Source: Cristatella mucedo
Taxonomy: Eukaryota; Bryozoa; Phylactolaemata; Cristatellidae
Length of the DNA: 64,000 bases
Reading direction: 5' to 3'
Assembly: GCA_009760855.2 (NCBI GenBank)
Contig: WPIO01000100.1
Location: forward strand, 803,501 to 867,500
Below are positions 23,968-53,916 of this stretch, one piece after another. A program made the position numbers and the translations under genes. The first letter of the stretch is position 1, and every line of letters starts with the position of its first letter. The notes under the pieces were generated by a model. It was not told where the DNA came from. It worked only from the letters and a program-made list of their open reading frames with translations, and searched no databases.

Positions 23968-24143
23968 GTGCCGTGATGGCACACTAGGTAAGGCGGTTGC
24001 TTTCATGACCTCGGTCCCGAGGTCGTGGGTTCGATTCCTGCGGTGGGCGATCCTTTATCGCCACTGCAAGCGGTGGTGATAGCCGTAAAGGCTCTTCTGT
24101 CGCTATACAAAAAGAGGCTGTTTAATCAGCTAGGATTTTTTTT
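23968..24143 (+). mobile_element. SINE-2, best-preserved copy
   Basis: The tRNA-like head has A-box-like TGGCACACTAGGTAAGG and a consensus-quality B box, GGTTCGATTCC, spaced about 50 nt apart. The body follows: TCCTTTATCGCCACTGC, AAGCGGTGGTGATAGCCG, TAAAGGCTCTTCTGTCGC and AGGCTGTTTAATCAGCTAG, ending in a T-run. RNA polymerase III promoter elements look intact, and the T-run could terminate transcription. Confidence 0.82.
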
Positions 24144-24289
24144 TAGACTAGGCCTTGGCTTGTCAGCCCCCTGGTGCCTGGCTCGGCCCTGAGCATCTTT
24201 CCCGGAAGCTGTGCAAGAAAGCACCGATGGAACGTTTTTGCTGAGCCACCACACGCAAAGGCCACCTGCGTCGGTGCGTGCATGAGCCT

Positions 24290-24326
<37 letters not shown>

Positions 24327-24375
24327 ACGTGTGTGTGTGTGTGTGGGTGTGTGTGTGTGTTCGCGTGCGTGTGCA
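24290..24375 (+). repeat. (TG)n microsatellite with interruptions
   Basis: TG repeats broken by CACG, GGG and CGCG steps. Confidence 0.93.
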
Positions 24376-24734
24376 TTCGTGGCACCTTGGCCTCTCAACG
24401 CATTTGCTGCTGCTCGATTGTAGTGCAGTGATGCCACCAGGCTATGGTCGCTTACTGGCTGGCCGTCGAGCATGCTAGTCAGGAGCATGCCTTTGGCCTG
24501 CTGACCAGCCTAGAGGGTAGGGTGGTGGCTGCGATGGACCGGACGATGGTCTGGCTAGCTGCTAGCTGGTCAGGTTAGCTGCCGGCTAGTCCCTGTCTGC
24601 AAGACGGTACAGGACATGGTTTCTCCATCAAGTGCCAAGCTTCGATGGAGGAAGGGGGGCTAGGAACTGAAGAATGTTGCTTGCTAATTTATGACTTGCC
24701 CATTGCAATGGGAATGTACCTACTAGCTGTCAGC

Positions 24735-24935
24735 TGCTGCTTCCTGCCCGCAGCTGATGTTGCCTGTCTGCTACTGCTGCCTCTGCTGCTGCTGCTACTG
24801 TGAGTGCTACTGCTGGTTGCTGCTGTTTTGCTGCTACCTTTCTGCTGCTGCTGCTGCTACATGTGTGCTGCAAGCTTCCGGCTCCTGCTGGTTTGATATG
24901 CTGTTGCTAGCGGCTGCTGCTGGTGTCGGTCTCAT
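24735..24935 (+). repeat. CTG-rich region
   Basis: Imperfect CTG triplets clustered over about 200 bp, with short pure runs near 24785 and 24845. Confidence 0.75.
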
Positions 24936-25480
24936 TGTGCATTGTATGCTGGCAGCTGTCATGTGTTGCACGTTGGCTCTGTGCTATCTGTAGTACCTTA
25001 AACACTGCTGTGTGTAGTCATTTGCTTTTGATGGAGTAATGCTAGATAACCGATCTCGACGATGTTGGCCCAAGCAAGCTCAAATGCTGTAGATACAAAC
25101 TGCAAGGAAATGTAGTTCTCTCTTTGCTAAATGAATGTATGTGCAATTGTATGATGCTCAATGAATGTATGATGCTCAAGTGAGGTGATATTTATTTGCA
25201 GTATTAATGAGTATTTTTTAAGTGGACCATTATGCATGTGCAGGCATGTGCTAGAATCTTTGTCTGTCAGTGCGCTAAGTCACAGGGTCTGCATAATCGT
25301 GGCCTGTTGTGGGTTTTCCAGAACGAAGTGCCCCCGAAATGTGCTCGTATTCTTTCATGCTACTACGATCGCCAGCCTCCAGTGGCACGTATTTCAGGCA
25401 GTTTAGAAAAGGGACAAGCACTGCCCTGCACTGCAGTGCAGCCTATGCCTCCGGCAGCTGCTCCGTTGTTGTCACTTTAG

Positions 25481-40062
<14,582 letters not shown>

Positions 40063-40655
40063 CGCAGCCGCTGGCCACTGCCGTTGCCGCTGCCCCGACT
40101 TCCGGACGCAGCACCAGGAGCAGTGGCTGCGAGCGGCTGCAATCAATCAATTTTTTTGCTCTGTCTCACGTTGCCGTTCCTGCTGCGAAGCTCGGGGATG
40201 CTGCGCCCACGGCAAGAAGGTGACTCCCTCGAGGCCGGAAGTAGCTGGCTGGGACACCTGCCTCACCCATCGACGGTGCACGTAGTTACTAACATGCTGG
40301 CGTAGATCCGTCTGTTTTTGTGGCCACTGACCGTCAGAGCTGCTTGCGCTAGTGTGCTCGCCAGCAGCGGGCCAACCCTGTGCCGCTCGCCTGCTGAGGG
40401 AGTGCATCGCGCCTGGCGCTGCTTGCCAAGCTGTTTTCTTTTCATCTTTATAGCCAGGTAATTTGGCTCTTCATGCTCGTAGCCTGCTGCTATTATGCTT
40501 TCACCGTGCTGATGGGATTTTCACGTGCTATAAAAGAATATGTATATGTATATTTTTTATATGCATGCAGTGTATGCAGTGCAGGTGTGCGCACTTAACG
40601 ATGCTCGAAAAGCTGTTTTTTCTACACTGGCAAAAGTTCGGTCTGACAATGTATA
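40063..40655 (+). other. PAK 3' UTR candidate region
   Basis: GC-rich up to about 40430, then AT-rich. No canonical AATAAA. TATAAA occurs near 40531. The transcript end could not be set. Confidence 0.35.
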
Positions 40656-40810
40656 CATTATAATATATAATTCATTTCTATAGCGCCCCAAGAGAACTTA
40701 ATCTCTATTCAGGCGCTTCACACATATGCCTCCGGGCTCGAGCCAGCGACCTCAGCCAGACCTTGGTCGGGGCGAGCACCTTAACCGCTGGACCAAACCA
40801 GCTCGGCGCC
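40655..40810 (-). mobile_element. SINE-1, well-preserved copy
   Basis: Minus-strand reading: GAGCTGGTTTGGTCCAGCGG (A-box region), TTAAGGTGCTCGCCCCGACC, GGCTCGAGCCC (B box), GTGAAGCGCC, TGAATAGAGATTAAGTTCTC, TTGGGGCGCTAT and an AT-rich end. The tail is nearly the LINE-B 3' hairpin. Confidence 0.85.
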
Positions 40811-40904
40811 TTCCTAACTGGCTTCTGTGTCATCTGCTGAGGCTGGTATGAGGGGGAGATGCCAAGTGGCGTATCGGAACGATGTATCGGAACGATGGTG
40901 GTAT

Positions 40905-41230
40905 TAATGATAATAATATGCGTTATAGCGTGCTAGGAGATCTAAATCTTCATCCAGGCTCTTGACGACTCGGCAAACAAAGCAAGAACCAATTGACTTA
41001 CATGTTATCGCGTTATCTAGATGTGCAAGAAAAAGCAGCCAAGTATCATGCTTAAATCAGCAGGCAGAAAACACACCCTCATCATCGGAGCCACTGGCGA
41101 GTTGGCCATCTGGCTAGTAACATGCACTAAATCGAGCTCAGGTAAGACTGCAAAGCACACAGGAAGGATAAAAAAAAAACATGCTCGCCCGGGGGTGGGG
41201 GAGGGGCAAAGATAAAGCTGATGCGATCGA
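40905..41230 (-). mobile_element. Repeat R, copy 2 (unclassified)
   Basis: Minus orientation. GATTTAGTGCATGTTACTAG is shared with copy 1, and the 3' end is GAAGATTTAGATCTCCTAGC with ACGCTATAACGCAT, a decayed hairpin tail. Translated pieces of both copies share DLVH-TSQ and a VCFLPAL-like stretch, suggesting they derive from a LINE 3' region. Confidence 0.5.
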
Positions 41231-41837
41231 ATGAGCCTTTTGTTGCCGTGCCACCTACCACAAAGCAACTTGCGGTGGCTGACGAAGCCTCTAGGTCTAG
41301 CCCGGACGGGCCAACCCCGGTGGGGTGGCTATTCAGCCTGCCTGTTGGGCCACTGCTATTAATCAGCAGTAGGCCTGGCACACCCAGTACCGCAGACATG
41401 GTACATCAAGCCGACCGCCCCACGAAGCTGACACACTCCGGAGCTACTGCTCGGCGAACTTCCTAATTAAAACTGACTACTTTCAAATGTGTATTTCTCA
41501 GCGGTATTTCGCTCAAAGAACATGACACCTTTAGCTGAGACTTAAATATGCATGGTCATTGCAGGAAGTAGCTGGAAGCACACTTTCTATGTGCGAAAAC
41601 TGTGAGGCCCAATCACCAACAGGATTTCAGTTTAGTGCGACGAACGGTGAGACAACTAGAAGCCGAGGAGCCGCCGGCACGAGTGCTCACTTGAGATGCA
41701 ACGAGCTCGAATAGGTAGGGCAGGTGTGGGTAGGGCAGGTGTAGGTAGGCTGGTGCAGGCGAGTGAAGGGACACCGATAGAGCACCTGGAAGTCAGCTCA
41801 ATAATTGACGATCAGTGATGCTCCGGCAGAATGGAGT
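41230..41837. other. No clear feature
   Basis: An 81-codon open stretch (41221-41466) is unrecognised. A 15-bp GTAGGGCAGGTGTGG unit is tandemly repeated at about 41714-41745. Confidence 0.3.
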
Positions 41838-42448
41838 TGTATATATAGTATATAATTCATCTGTATAGCGCCCTGTGAAGGAACATGATGCTTGCAGCCT
41901 GCGAGCACTGGGCGGAGACCTCGCGATGGCTCTCTCAGACCTCGCGATGGCTCTCTCAGACTGCCTACGCAGCCGCAAGCTCACGACCGGTGGAAGGGCA
42001 GACGATGACTCGGCAGTCCTGCCCAAATCCATGCATTGGCGGCATCTGTGGGCACATCAATCTACCACAATTTGCCGCCAGCTGTCGGGCGGTTTCGGAA
42101 CTAACAATGGCCTGATAGTGCGAAAAACAACACATGCATGGAATATAAGGGCTTCGGAAGGAGTACAACGAGAGGGGATGGCTGGATCCCTCGACGCCGG
42201 CAGCCGTCTAGTGTGCATAGACTGGGCTTGGCCGGCGTAGCTGGAAATAAAGGTTTTGGTGTTGGAGCCAGCAGACTTGTTGCTCGGTCGCGCTACCTAG
42301 CCTGACGACAGGTCGTGCAGAGGGCTCACACGCCCCAAGAGAACTTATCTCTATTCAGGCGCTTCACATATGCCTCGGGGCTCGAGCCCAAGGCCTCAGC
42401 CAGCCCTCTGTTGGGGCAAGCACCTTAACCCCTGGACCAAATCAGAGT
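41838..42448 (-). mobile_element. SINE-1 copy split by a solo LTR
   Basis: Minus orientation. 41838-41873 is the tail end (TATAATTCATCTGTATAG then CGCCC). 42331-42448 resumes with CGCCC CAAGAGAACTTATC and runs through the hairpin, the B box (GGGGCTCGAGCCC) and the A-box region (AACCCCTGGACCAAATCAG). The insertion point has a 5-bp duplication. Confidence 0.85.
41874..42330. mobile_element. Solo LTR, 457 bp, with 5-bp target-site duplication
   Basis: Begins TGTGA and ends TCACA, and is flanked by CGCCC on both sides (41869-41873, 42331-42335). The SINE without the insertion has a single CGCCC here. Read on the plus strand it has a 21-bp direct duplication (41919-41939 and 41940-41960) in the U3 position, a TATA-like ATATAAGG at 42143-42150 and AATAAA at 42246-42251. 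These are the expected parts of an LTR retrotransposon LTR. No internal region remains. Confidence 0.83.
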
Positions 42449-42469
42449 TGATGTGGCAGCTACAAGGCT

Positions 42470-42720
42470 GGCGATAGACCAGATGAGCTGATGAGTTGTG
42501 CACCCTGCAGATGATTAGAGGCAAAGGCCGGGCATCCAGGATTGATGGAGTTGCAGTAACCTAGATACTATGTCGGCTGACACGTGCGCCAGTTGACGGC
42601 TGTCCCATGCTTTTCTAAGCAGGACCTGCATTTTTTCGACGTTTCTCAGCTGAAAGTAGTGCAATTTGACTGGAGAAAGTACGCTCATCCAATGACAAGT
42701 CGTGGACTAGTATGCTAAGA
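42470..42720 (-). mobile_element. Old LINE relic
   Basis: Ordered matches to the region encoded at 58790-58980 on the minus strand (GTTGCAGTAACC, TTTCTCAGCTGAAAGTA, TCATCCAATGACAAGTCG). Confidence 0.5.
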
Positions 42721-42929
42721 TTTCGGCTGAACGTCATTGAAGTGATGCTGGACTATCTTGGCTGGGTTGATCAGCTTGTTGTTGTTATAGTTGTTGTTGA
42801 TCATTAGTTGTCGGCTGTTCAGGCGAAGCCGGAAAATCAGGAAACGGCAAGAAAAACCAGCCCCACGTTTCAGCATTTTCTGGGGTGTACTTCTCTTGTC
42901 GCTCATCTTCGAGATGCTAACAGTCGTAA

Positions 42930-43400
42930 CAGGTCGTCTATTTAAATGCAAAATGCTCTCATACGAGCTTCGAGACACATGTCTCGGTTCTTTTTTTGCA
43001 TTCGAACGGGTCAGGCATGTCGAAACCAGGCGCTGGCTATACCGGAGGTGCTGTTAATAAAGGCTCGTGCGTGCTACTGCCGTGTTCTGTTACAACTGGT
43101 GGCAGCGATTGCATCCGGAGGTTTATTGCCTGCCGGATAGTTTTCTGGCCAAGAAGGAACGGTCGGATATCTGTAAAAAATTGTGAATCATATGTCGCAG
43201 TTACTGAATGGTCATCGAGTGGGCAGCGGCCATGTTTGCCGTACACCTAGAAGGAGCCGCTAAGACATATCTTCGGCAGGCGTCACATGCTGAAGAATCA
43301 TCAGCAAGGACATCCGTCAATCTTCCGAGACGCTTTCATTGCCCGTTATGATAAAAAATCGGCTGTGCTCTGTCTCCGTCGACAGGGGGCTTCGGTGACG
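42930..43400 (+). mobile_element. LTR retrotransposon remnant (LTR end, primer site, gag-like)
   Basis: TATTTAAATG at about 42938, AATAAAGGCTCGTG at about 43055 and TGTTACA at about 43089 look like the promoter, poly(A) signal and end of an LTR. ACTGGTGGCAGCGATTG follows at once, a typical tRNA-primer-binding-site context of Gypsy-type elements. Further on, frame-broken pieces AAMFAVHLEGAAKTYLRQ and FRDAFIARYD resemble retrotransposon gag. No pol was found. Confidence 0.42.
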
Positions 43401-44570
43401 CGCAGGCGCCCGGCGATTCGGTCCACTCTCGTTTATTGGGCTCAGGCTCAAGCCTGCTTCAGTCGAGCTTTTCCAGCTTCACCAAAGCCGTGCACTTTTA
43501 GCTAAAACAGGGGTGTGAGCCACTTCCCGCCCCCGCTCGGCACCGCCCTAATCCAGCTATGCCGCCCGCTGCCACGTCGCCGTCGCTGGGCTAGAGCAAG
43601 GCGCGAGTGGCAGTTTGATTAAACCTCTTTTATCCAGCCATCGACAATAAATGTAGATCCATCACAAACTGCATGCACTATTTTTTGCGATAACTTTTGA
43701 TTGATTGAATTATGTTTTGCAAATGTTTTTGTAAGTACGAAAAATACATTTTTATTTATACGAAATATGAATCATTCACTTAAAACCATTGATATTTTTT
43801 TGCGAAGATTTCACTACTACTACTTACTCCCAAAAAAAGATTTCCGACCTTTATCATGCTGTCTGCATAGATCTTTTTTGCTTCACGACCTCGACCGCGT
43901 TGTGTGTGATGTTTTCGCCTGACAATGTTAGGTGGGCTAGAAAAAAATGCCGGAGCAAGGAAAGACAATAATGCAATACCCAGCAATTGGTCTCACAGCT
44001 TTTTAGAGCATCAGAAGCATGCATACACTACCGCAAGCTCACACACACTTACCTACCTCCGTACAAAAACCCCCAAGTCCCAGCTCTCGCTTGGGCATGC
44101 GAACACACACGTGTATGTAAACTCGATATACAAGTATATATTTGTACCAGTATACTCAATATACATAGGTCTTTTTTCATAAGTGACTCATTATTCTACA
44201 ACAGGCGTCCGAGTAAAGTTGCTTGCAATGTGGTAGCACAATTATGCAGGTAAAAAGCGTCCGTCAGCTAGGGAAAGTGGTCAGGCAAGCTACTCGGGCT
44301 GTTGAGAGTGAGGAAACCGATCAGGCCGAGAGGTATGCGAAATTCAATGTTCACTGGTGAAACGGATCAGGGCATTTTGAAGGGTGCTCGCTTGCCTTTG
44401 CAAGGCTGGTATATGAATGCATGCATGCATGCAACCAATTAACTCCTGCCAATGGAGCAGGCCAAGACTGCCAATACTAAGAACTTGTGGCTGACCCTGC
44501 GGCAAGTTCGCAGTACTTGAGCTAGTAAAAAATACTGTTACTTGCCTTTCTCACCTCCCGCTTTGTAATA
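43400..44570. other. No clear feature
   Basis: Unassigned DNA. AATAAA at about 43648. A short TGCA run (ATGCATGCATGCATGC) at about 44416. Confidence 0.3.
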
Positions 44571-44574
44571 GTGA

Positions 44575-44835
<261 letters not shown>

Positions 44836-45080
44836 TGGTTTTCGTGATCGTCTCATCAGTTACCTAGCTGTTGGGCCCAGCCCATTTTGAGAGCTAGCTT
44901 CCACAATTTAATAAACAAAACTAAGCCCATTTCAGCATCGCATCGTCGAGGTGACTCACAACCTCCTCCTCCACCCCTCCCAAAACTCACAGAGAATGGC
45001 TGCCCAGCCACGATGAACTCAGCCAAGCAGCACCAACTTGCTGCTGGCAAGATCTCCAGCTGGAGAACTTGCCAGCTGGA

Positions 45081-45270
45081 GGATAGAATAGAATAGAATA
45101 CTAGCTGATTCAACAGCCTCCTTTGTATAGCGACAGAAGAGCCTTTACGGCTGTCACCACCGCTTACAAGCGGCGATAAAGGATAGCCTACCACAGGATT
45201 CGAAACCCACGACCTCACGGACAAGGTCGTGAAAAGCAATCGCCTTACCTAGTGAGCCATCGCGGCTCAC
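45081..45270 (-). mobile_element. SINE-2 copy with ATTCT tail repeats
   Basis: Minus-strand reading: GATGGCTCACTAGGTAAGGC (A-box region), GTGGGTTTCGAATCC (B-box region), TCCTTTATCGCCGCTTG, GCTCTTCTGTCGCTATAC and TTGAATCAGCTAG, then about four ATTCT units. Closely related to the copy at 23968-24143. Confidence 0.82.
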
Positions 45271-45589
45271 CAGCAGTGGAATACGGCAGTGCAAGCTGAA
45301 AGGCTCCACTCTTGCGAAGGAAATCAGGCTGTGAATGGCTTGGCCTCGCTCACAGTGCACTCTTTTTTACAATGCCAACGACACAGGAAAAAACGAGAGC
45401 TCACTCGACAAAACGGTGCGAAAACGTGGCTCGCTTAGTGCATGCCCGGCGAGCCTGCAGCCGAGCGAGACTGGTTTCCAAGGCTAGGCGCGAAAGAGTT
45501 ATAAAGGAAATTAACGAGAACCATGCAGATGTGACATGCAACTCTTCACCAGCCCGATGGAAAAAACATGGTGAAGTGATGGTGAGCTG

Positions 45590-45715
45590 ATATATCAGCC
45601 TCATTTATATCGAGGCAGAAGAGCCGTTAGCAGCAATCGCTTCTACTTGAACTCTGCTACAATGAACTACGTGCTGCAGAAGTCGAACCCTACGACCCGG
45701 ATAGCACAACGAAAG
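45590..45715 (-). mobile_element. Diverged SINE-2 copy
   Basis: ATATCAGCCTCATTTATATC, GGCAGAAGAGCCGTTAGC, then GAAGTCGAACCCTACGACCC (B-box region), in minus orientation. It directly precedes a LINE-B tail. Confidence 0.5.
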
Positions 45716-45720
45716 CGTGT

Positions 45721-46285
45721 AATAATAATAATGACAACAATAATGATGCACTTGATAAAGCGCCCTCAGAGAGCTCAATCTCTTTCTAGGCGCTTTACAT
45801 TTGTTGCAAAGGGATACGTGATTGAATGGTGAGTAATATCATGCTTGATAAACAACATGAATAACATAGTAACGGGTGACATGCACAGGGTCAGCATGCA
45901 ATTATGGTTAGTGGCAGCATGCACAGTGTCAGCACGCATAAGCACATGACGGACGAATCACAGGACCCACTAAATAATTCCTATTACCTTATAAATACAC
46001 CAATTAGTCCTTAATAGGTTTGTTTTTAAGTTCTCTTTAAATGTGATCAAGTCAGATGTCGTGACGCAAGTCGGGAGTGAGTTCCAGGCTTTGGGATCAT
46101 ACGAACTAAATGCGCGGTCTCCAAAGGATTTGAGGTTTGTACGGGGTACTGGTAAACTGTTAGATTCCGTAAAGCGGGTGGCACGATGCTTGGCCTGGTG
46201 GGGGAGTAGATCTGAGAGATAGGCTGGGGCCAAAGAATGAAGTGACCTAAAAGGGACTGACAAAACCTAAACCCCTTGGCTAAGA
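45721..46285 (-). mobile_element. LINE-B 3' fragment, about 0.56 kb
   Basis: An AAT-type tail, hairpin and 3' UTR, then ORF2 C terminus in minus orientation (FRSLHSLAPAYLSDLLPHQA, DPKAWNSLPTCVTT). Confidence 0.87.
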
Positions 46286-47300
46286 CCGGAGACTGGCTTC
46301 GAGTGCCACAAAGTGACCCACAAGTTGAGCACGTGATCGTCTGAAAGCCGTGCCAGCCATTGGTGACTGCTACTAAAATGGCAACTTCACCAACGAGGCC
46401 GCCTCAGCTAAACACGTGCGATCAAAGTGGGCTACGACGAGCGATCATCCATTTGACGGCCAATCAAAGCTGCACAGATCGTCCCAATGCGTTTACACTT
46501 CACCGGGTCCGGCTGTTTGCTGAAAGGTCAAAATAAAATCATGAACCTCTTCATGATCGTCTAAGGGATCGTTACCCATACTTTGTCAATAGATGCAGCC
46601 TCGACCAGTAGACTTGAAATTTGTGACGAATGCAGTGGGTAACAAAGTTTTACTTTACATTTGATTCTTAATGGTAAGTGTTTGCTTTGAATTACGGTGC
46701 CCAAAAAGTAAAGAAGATGGCAAATACAGCCAATAAACTTTGCCTTTTTCTTCAGAACAGCAATATATCCGATATTTATAGACTTTCATAAACACTGAAT
46801 AAATAGCTAGGGCTAAAGGTTCAGTTTGAATTAGAAAGAATTAATTGCTAAATATAATATATGTATTACATACTCATACTAATATATCCTACTGTATTCA
46901 AACTTGAATTGCAATAAAAACGTAAAACTCCTTGGTATTTGATGCGTCTACCTATCACGAGGACGAAGTCTTTTAGGTATGGTTTGGGTTAGCTAATATA
47001 TGGGTTAACTCATCACTATTATTTATACCTTGCTTTTTAATACTTTTCACTAAGATAAATAATATGAATACAGGAGCCTTAAGCCCAGCAGTTCAGCTTA
47101 GCTCCCGCTGCATTAGTGGATGCATGCATGCACTTTCCTGAGAGATGGCAGAGATGGCAGCAAAAGTCTGCAGGCATCTGGGCAGGCGCATCGTGCTGCG
47201 GCGTTTACGTACAGCTGTCCAGGTAATACGTCCACGTAACAAATGCTCGCTTGCAGCTACGTGCCGCGTCTACGTGGCACGCGTACGTGCTACATCCACG
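46285..47300. other. No clear feature
   Basis: AT-rich, unique-looking DNA. ACGT-containing repeats (CCACGTA, CTACGTG) cluster at about 47225-47302. Confidence 0.3.
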
Positions 47301-47302
47301 TA

Positions 47303-47352
47303 CAACTGCTGGCAATTGCTGGCAACTGCTGACAACTTCTGGCAACTGCTGG
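47303..47352 (+). repeat. 10-bp tandem repeat, five units
   Basis: CAACTGCTGG, CAATTGCTGG, CAACTGCTGA, CAACTTCTGG, CAACTGCTGG. Confidence 0.95.
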
Positions 47353-47888
47353 AAGCTCGCCCTTGGAGCCTCTCTTGGAGCTTCGTGCCAGATCCGAATC
47401 TCTCGGCGCATCCCACGCATCGGTGCATTTCATCGAGCATTAAAGCGGCATCGATACCTTGCTGGACTCTATTGAGGTCTGTAATTTTAGCTGCGAAGTC
47501 ACTGTGGCACTTTAAAATGAAAGCGTCCCTTGCGGGTTCCCCTGAGGTGGTGGCTTTTGCCAAGCTTGCCTGCTATGTCTGCCTTTGTGACAGCAGGATT
47601 CACCACTCTCACTGCCATCACTTGGACTGGATATCGCAGACTCAGTTCTCTTTGAGGAGCAATGACAATGTAAAGTAGGAGCCACTGGGTAGCCACTCTA
47701 TCCTGCAAGCAAGCTGCTGATGCCACTAGGAAACCTTATTTGGAGCCACGTGAAACAATATTTTCCATAGCTCAGGAAGTAAGGAGTCGACAATTTGTCG
47801 TGCTCAAAGAATTGACATTCCAAGAATTGACATTCAAAGCGCTCCCCAAGTTTTCTGAGGCACCAGTCACAGCCAGTGTCTGTCTGAG

Positions 47889-48029
47889 GCCAAGATTAAG
47901 AAGACGATAAGCGAGTGCAAATATTTCCCCGAGAAGCTCACCGGTGAGGTGAAGGCAGCTTGGATAGGCATGGCTTCCACGGTTTGGAACTTATTGGGTG
48001 GTGACAAGGTGGAGAAAGACATGGAGCAG
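47889..48029 (+). CDS. Unidentified probable internal exon
   Basis: This 141-nt segment (47 codons, phase 0 at both ends if the splice sites are right) is bounded by TCTGAG at 47888 and a good donor (CAG then GTAGGT) at 48030. It reads as a compact lysine/glutamate-rich helix-like peptide, including PEKLTGEVKAAWIG and LLGGDKVEKDMEQ. A stop lies just upstream in frame, consistent with an intron there. I do not recognise the protein. An upstream open frame at 47145-47678 ends near a possible donor in the same phase, but that pairing is speculative. Codon use looks more protein-like than the flanks. Confidence 0.3.
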
Positions 48030-48367
48030 GTAGGTACTGCAGGAGCGAGCGAGGCCTGTGCTATCGCCTGGATTTAGTCGACCTTGACCGCCACTACCAG
48101 GAGCAGCATGATAAGAACGTGTTGTGGCTGGTTTTCAATAGTGTTTTAAAACATCTTCACAAATCTAACAACAAACACTTCTAGCTGCACAATAGTTTTT
48201 TCTCTGGCAGTTAGTGTTATTTTGCGAGCTTATGCCTTAAAGGCACAGATATGGTCATTATGCATCAAAAACTTTGCTTTTGCGACCAGAACAGGGCGTA
48301 ATTAAAAAACTTAAACATTGCAAATAACAAAAGGACGAGTTTACTGTTCTGAATCTTTTAGACAAAT

Positions 48368-48489
48368 GTCAAGGTGAATGTATTTGATAACCGTGGTCGT
48401 GGGCTCGAGCCCTGCGGCACATGGGAAGCGCCCGAGTAGAGACCAAGTTCTCTCAAGACGCTGTACAAATATATTATATACTGTATAAT

Positions 48490-48490
<1 letters not shown>
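48368..48490 (+). mobile_element. SINE-1 copy
   Basis: GTCAAGGTGAATGTATTTGA head, GTCGTGGGCTCGAGCCCTG (B box), CACATGGGAAGCGCCCGAGT, AGAGACCAAGTTCTCTCAAG and ACGCTGTACAAATATATTAT. Confidence 0.75.
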
Positions 48491-52500
<4,010 letters not shown>

Positions 52501-52504
52501 AAGC

Positions 52505-52860
52505 TGGATTTGAGCTTAAGAAGGTTTTGAAGCTGAAATCAATCACATAATAATACCAATAATCAGAAAATTGCCTAGCGTCGCCAGAGAACTAAATATA
52601 TTTTAAGTGTCTAGAAAGAGATTAAGTTACCTGAGGGCAATACAGAATATTATTACTGTGGAATATACGAGAAGCGTATCAATATGATTATTGATTACAT
52701 GCAGGGCTATAGCATGAATGTGCACACAGAGGACAATTCAAAAAGACCCAGCAATGTGAACTCGAGGTTTCGGAGTTGGAGTTGAACTTAAGCTTGAAGA
52801 GTTGGATTTGAACTTGAAATATTTCGGAACTTGAGTTGGAGCTCAAGCTTAGGCCCAAAA
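52505..52860 (+). repeat. Degenerate TTGGAGTTGAACTTAAG-type repeats and two decayed tails
   Basis: Variants of TTGGATTTGAGCTTAAG recur at about 52506, 52758, 52803 and 52833. Between them, 52568-52602 resembles a minus SINE-1/LINE-B tail and 52604-52655 a plus one, back to back. Confidence 0.5.
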
Positions 52861-53915
52861 GCTTGGTATCAGATCGGATTGAGCGGATCAGATCGGACCC
52901 GAGCCAAGCTGTCTAACTTCTACTGTATTGAATCTCTTTTAGCTCATTGCTCGACGGCAGGCCTCCTGGACGAAGCTTATTATCTCCCCGAGTGAGCAGA
53001 GCGGCGAAGCATAATGAATGCGTTGATGTGAAGCTGCTAAACTTGGCCACCTCATTCCTGACAAAATCGGCCACTGGTGTAGAACAACATGTCTTTAGTG
53101 AAACCAATTTTGCTCTAAGAAAATTTCCTATTTCGTCCTGAGAAATTCGAATGTGCATCAATTAGCAGTCTGCAGAAATCTAAGGTGGTAGTTTTAGCCA
53201 ACAAGTACCGATTTTCGCTTCCCACTTTCTCCCAGTTATAGAGAGACTGGTCGCACAGTAACTGCTGCAGTTCATCAGTAAACTGAACTTCTTCAAAACA
53301 ACCGGAAATATTAATGAAGGAGTGCTTATATTCTTCATTTGTCTACCTGTAACTCACGTTCCAAGTACGATTGAAATGAATTAACAAATGCTACTTCAGT
53401 AGGGTTCAACCGACGCCTTCCCTACACTTGAAAGCAAACGTTACCTGACCGAACATTAATTTCGAAAGGACACGGGTGTAATATCATTTTATACTAATGA
53501 CGTCGAGCTGTCCAAAAAAGACTATTCTCATTTAAGAAACGACAATTACGAAGCGACTGCAGCCTTATTTACTGGGATCGGAAAAGGGCGTGCCTAGCTT
53601 ACCCCGGCTTACAGCGACTCGTAGATGATCCGAGTGCTTCCACTTGGGGTTTCAGTACAGATGCGGGTAAGTTTTTGGTTAGCAATTTGTAGTGGCAATG
53701 CTATTTAAACAGAGTGATGCAAAGGTTGAAGAGTAACGCAGTATGTAAAAGCCATATCGGGATGAATATGTGTACGACCGGATGTACAAAGTCATCTTTG
53801 ATCTAAATTGTCACGCGCATGTAATAGACTTTGCTAACACCTTTGCATAGTAACATCAAGACGCTTGCATGGCGCCCTAACAGAACCTAATCTCTAACTG
53901 CTAACACTGCCACGA
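52860..53915. other. No clear feature
   Basis: A 64-codon plus and an 82-codon minus open stretch overlap near 52913-53161; not recognised. A decayed tail-like GGCGCCCTAACAGAACCTAA lies at 53871. Confidence 0.3.
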
Positions 53916-53916
53916 C

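Noticed and set aside
23968-24060. A tRNA gene
   Set aside because: Good A- and B-box-like sequences, but no complete cloverleaf with a matching acceptor stem, and the same head with the same downstream body recurs elsewhere. It is a SINE head.
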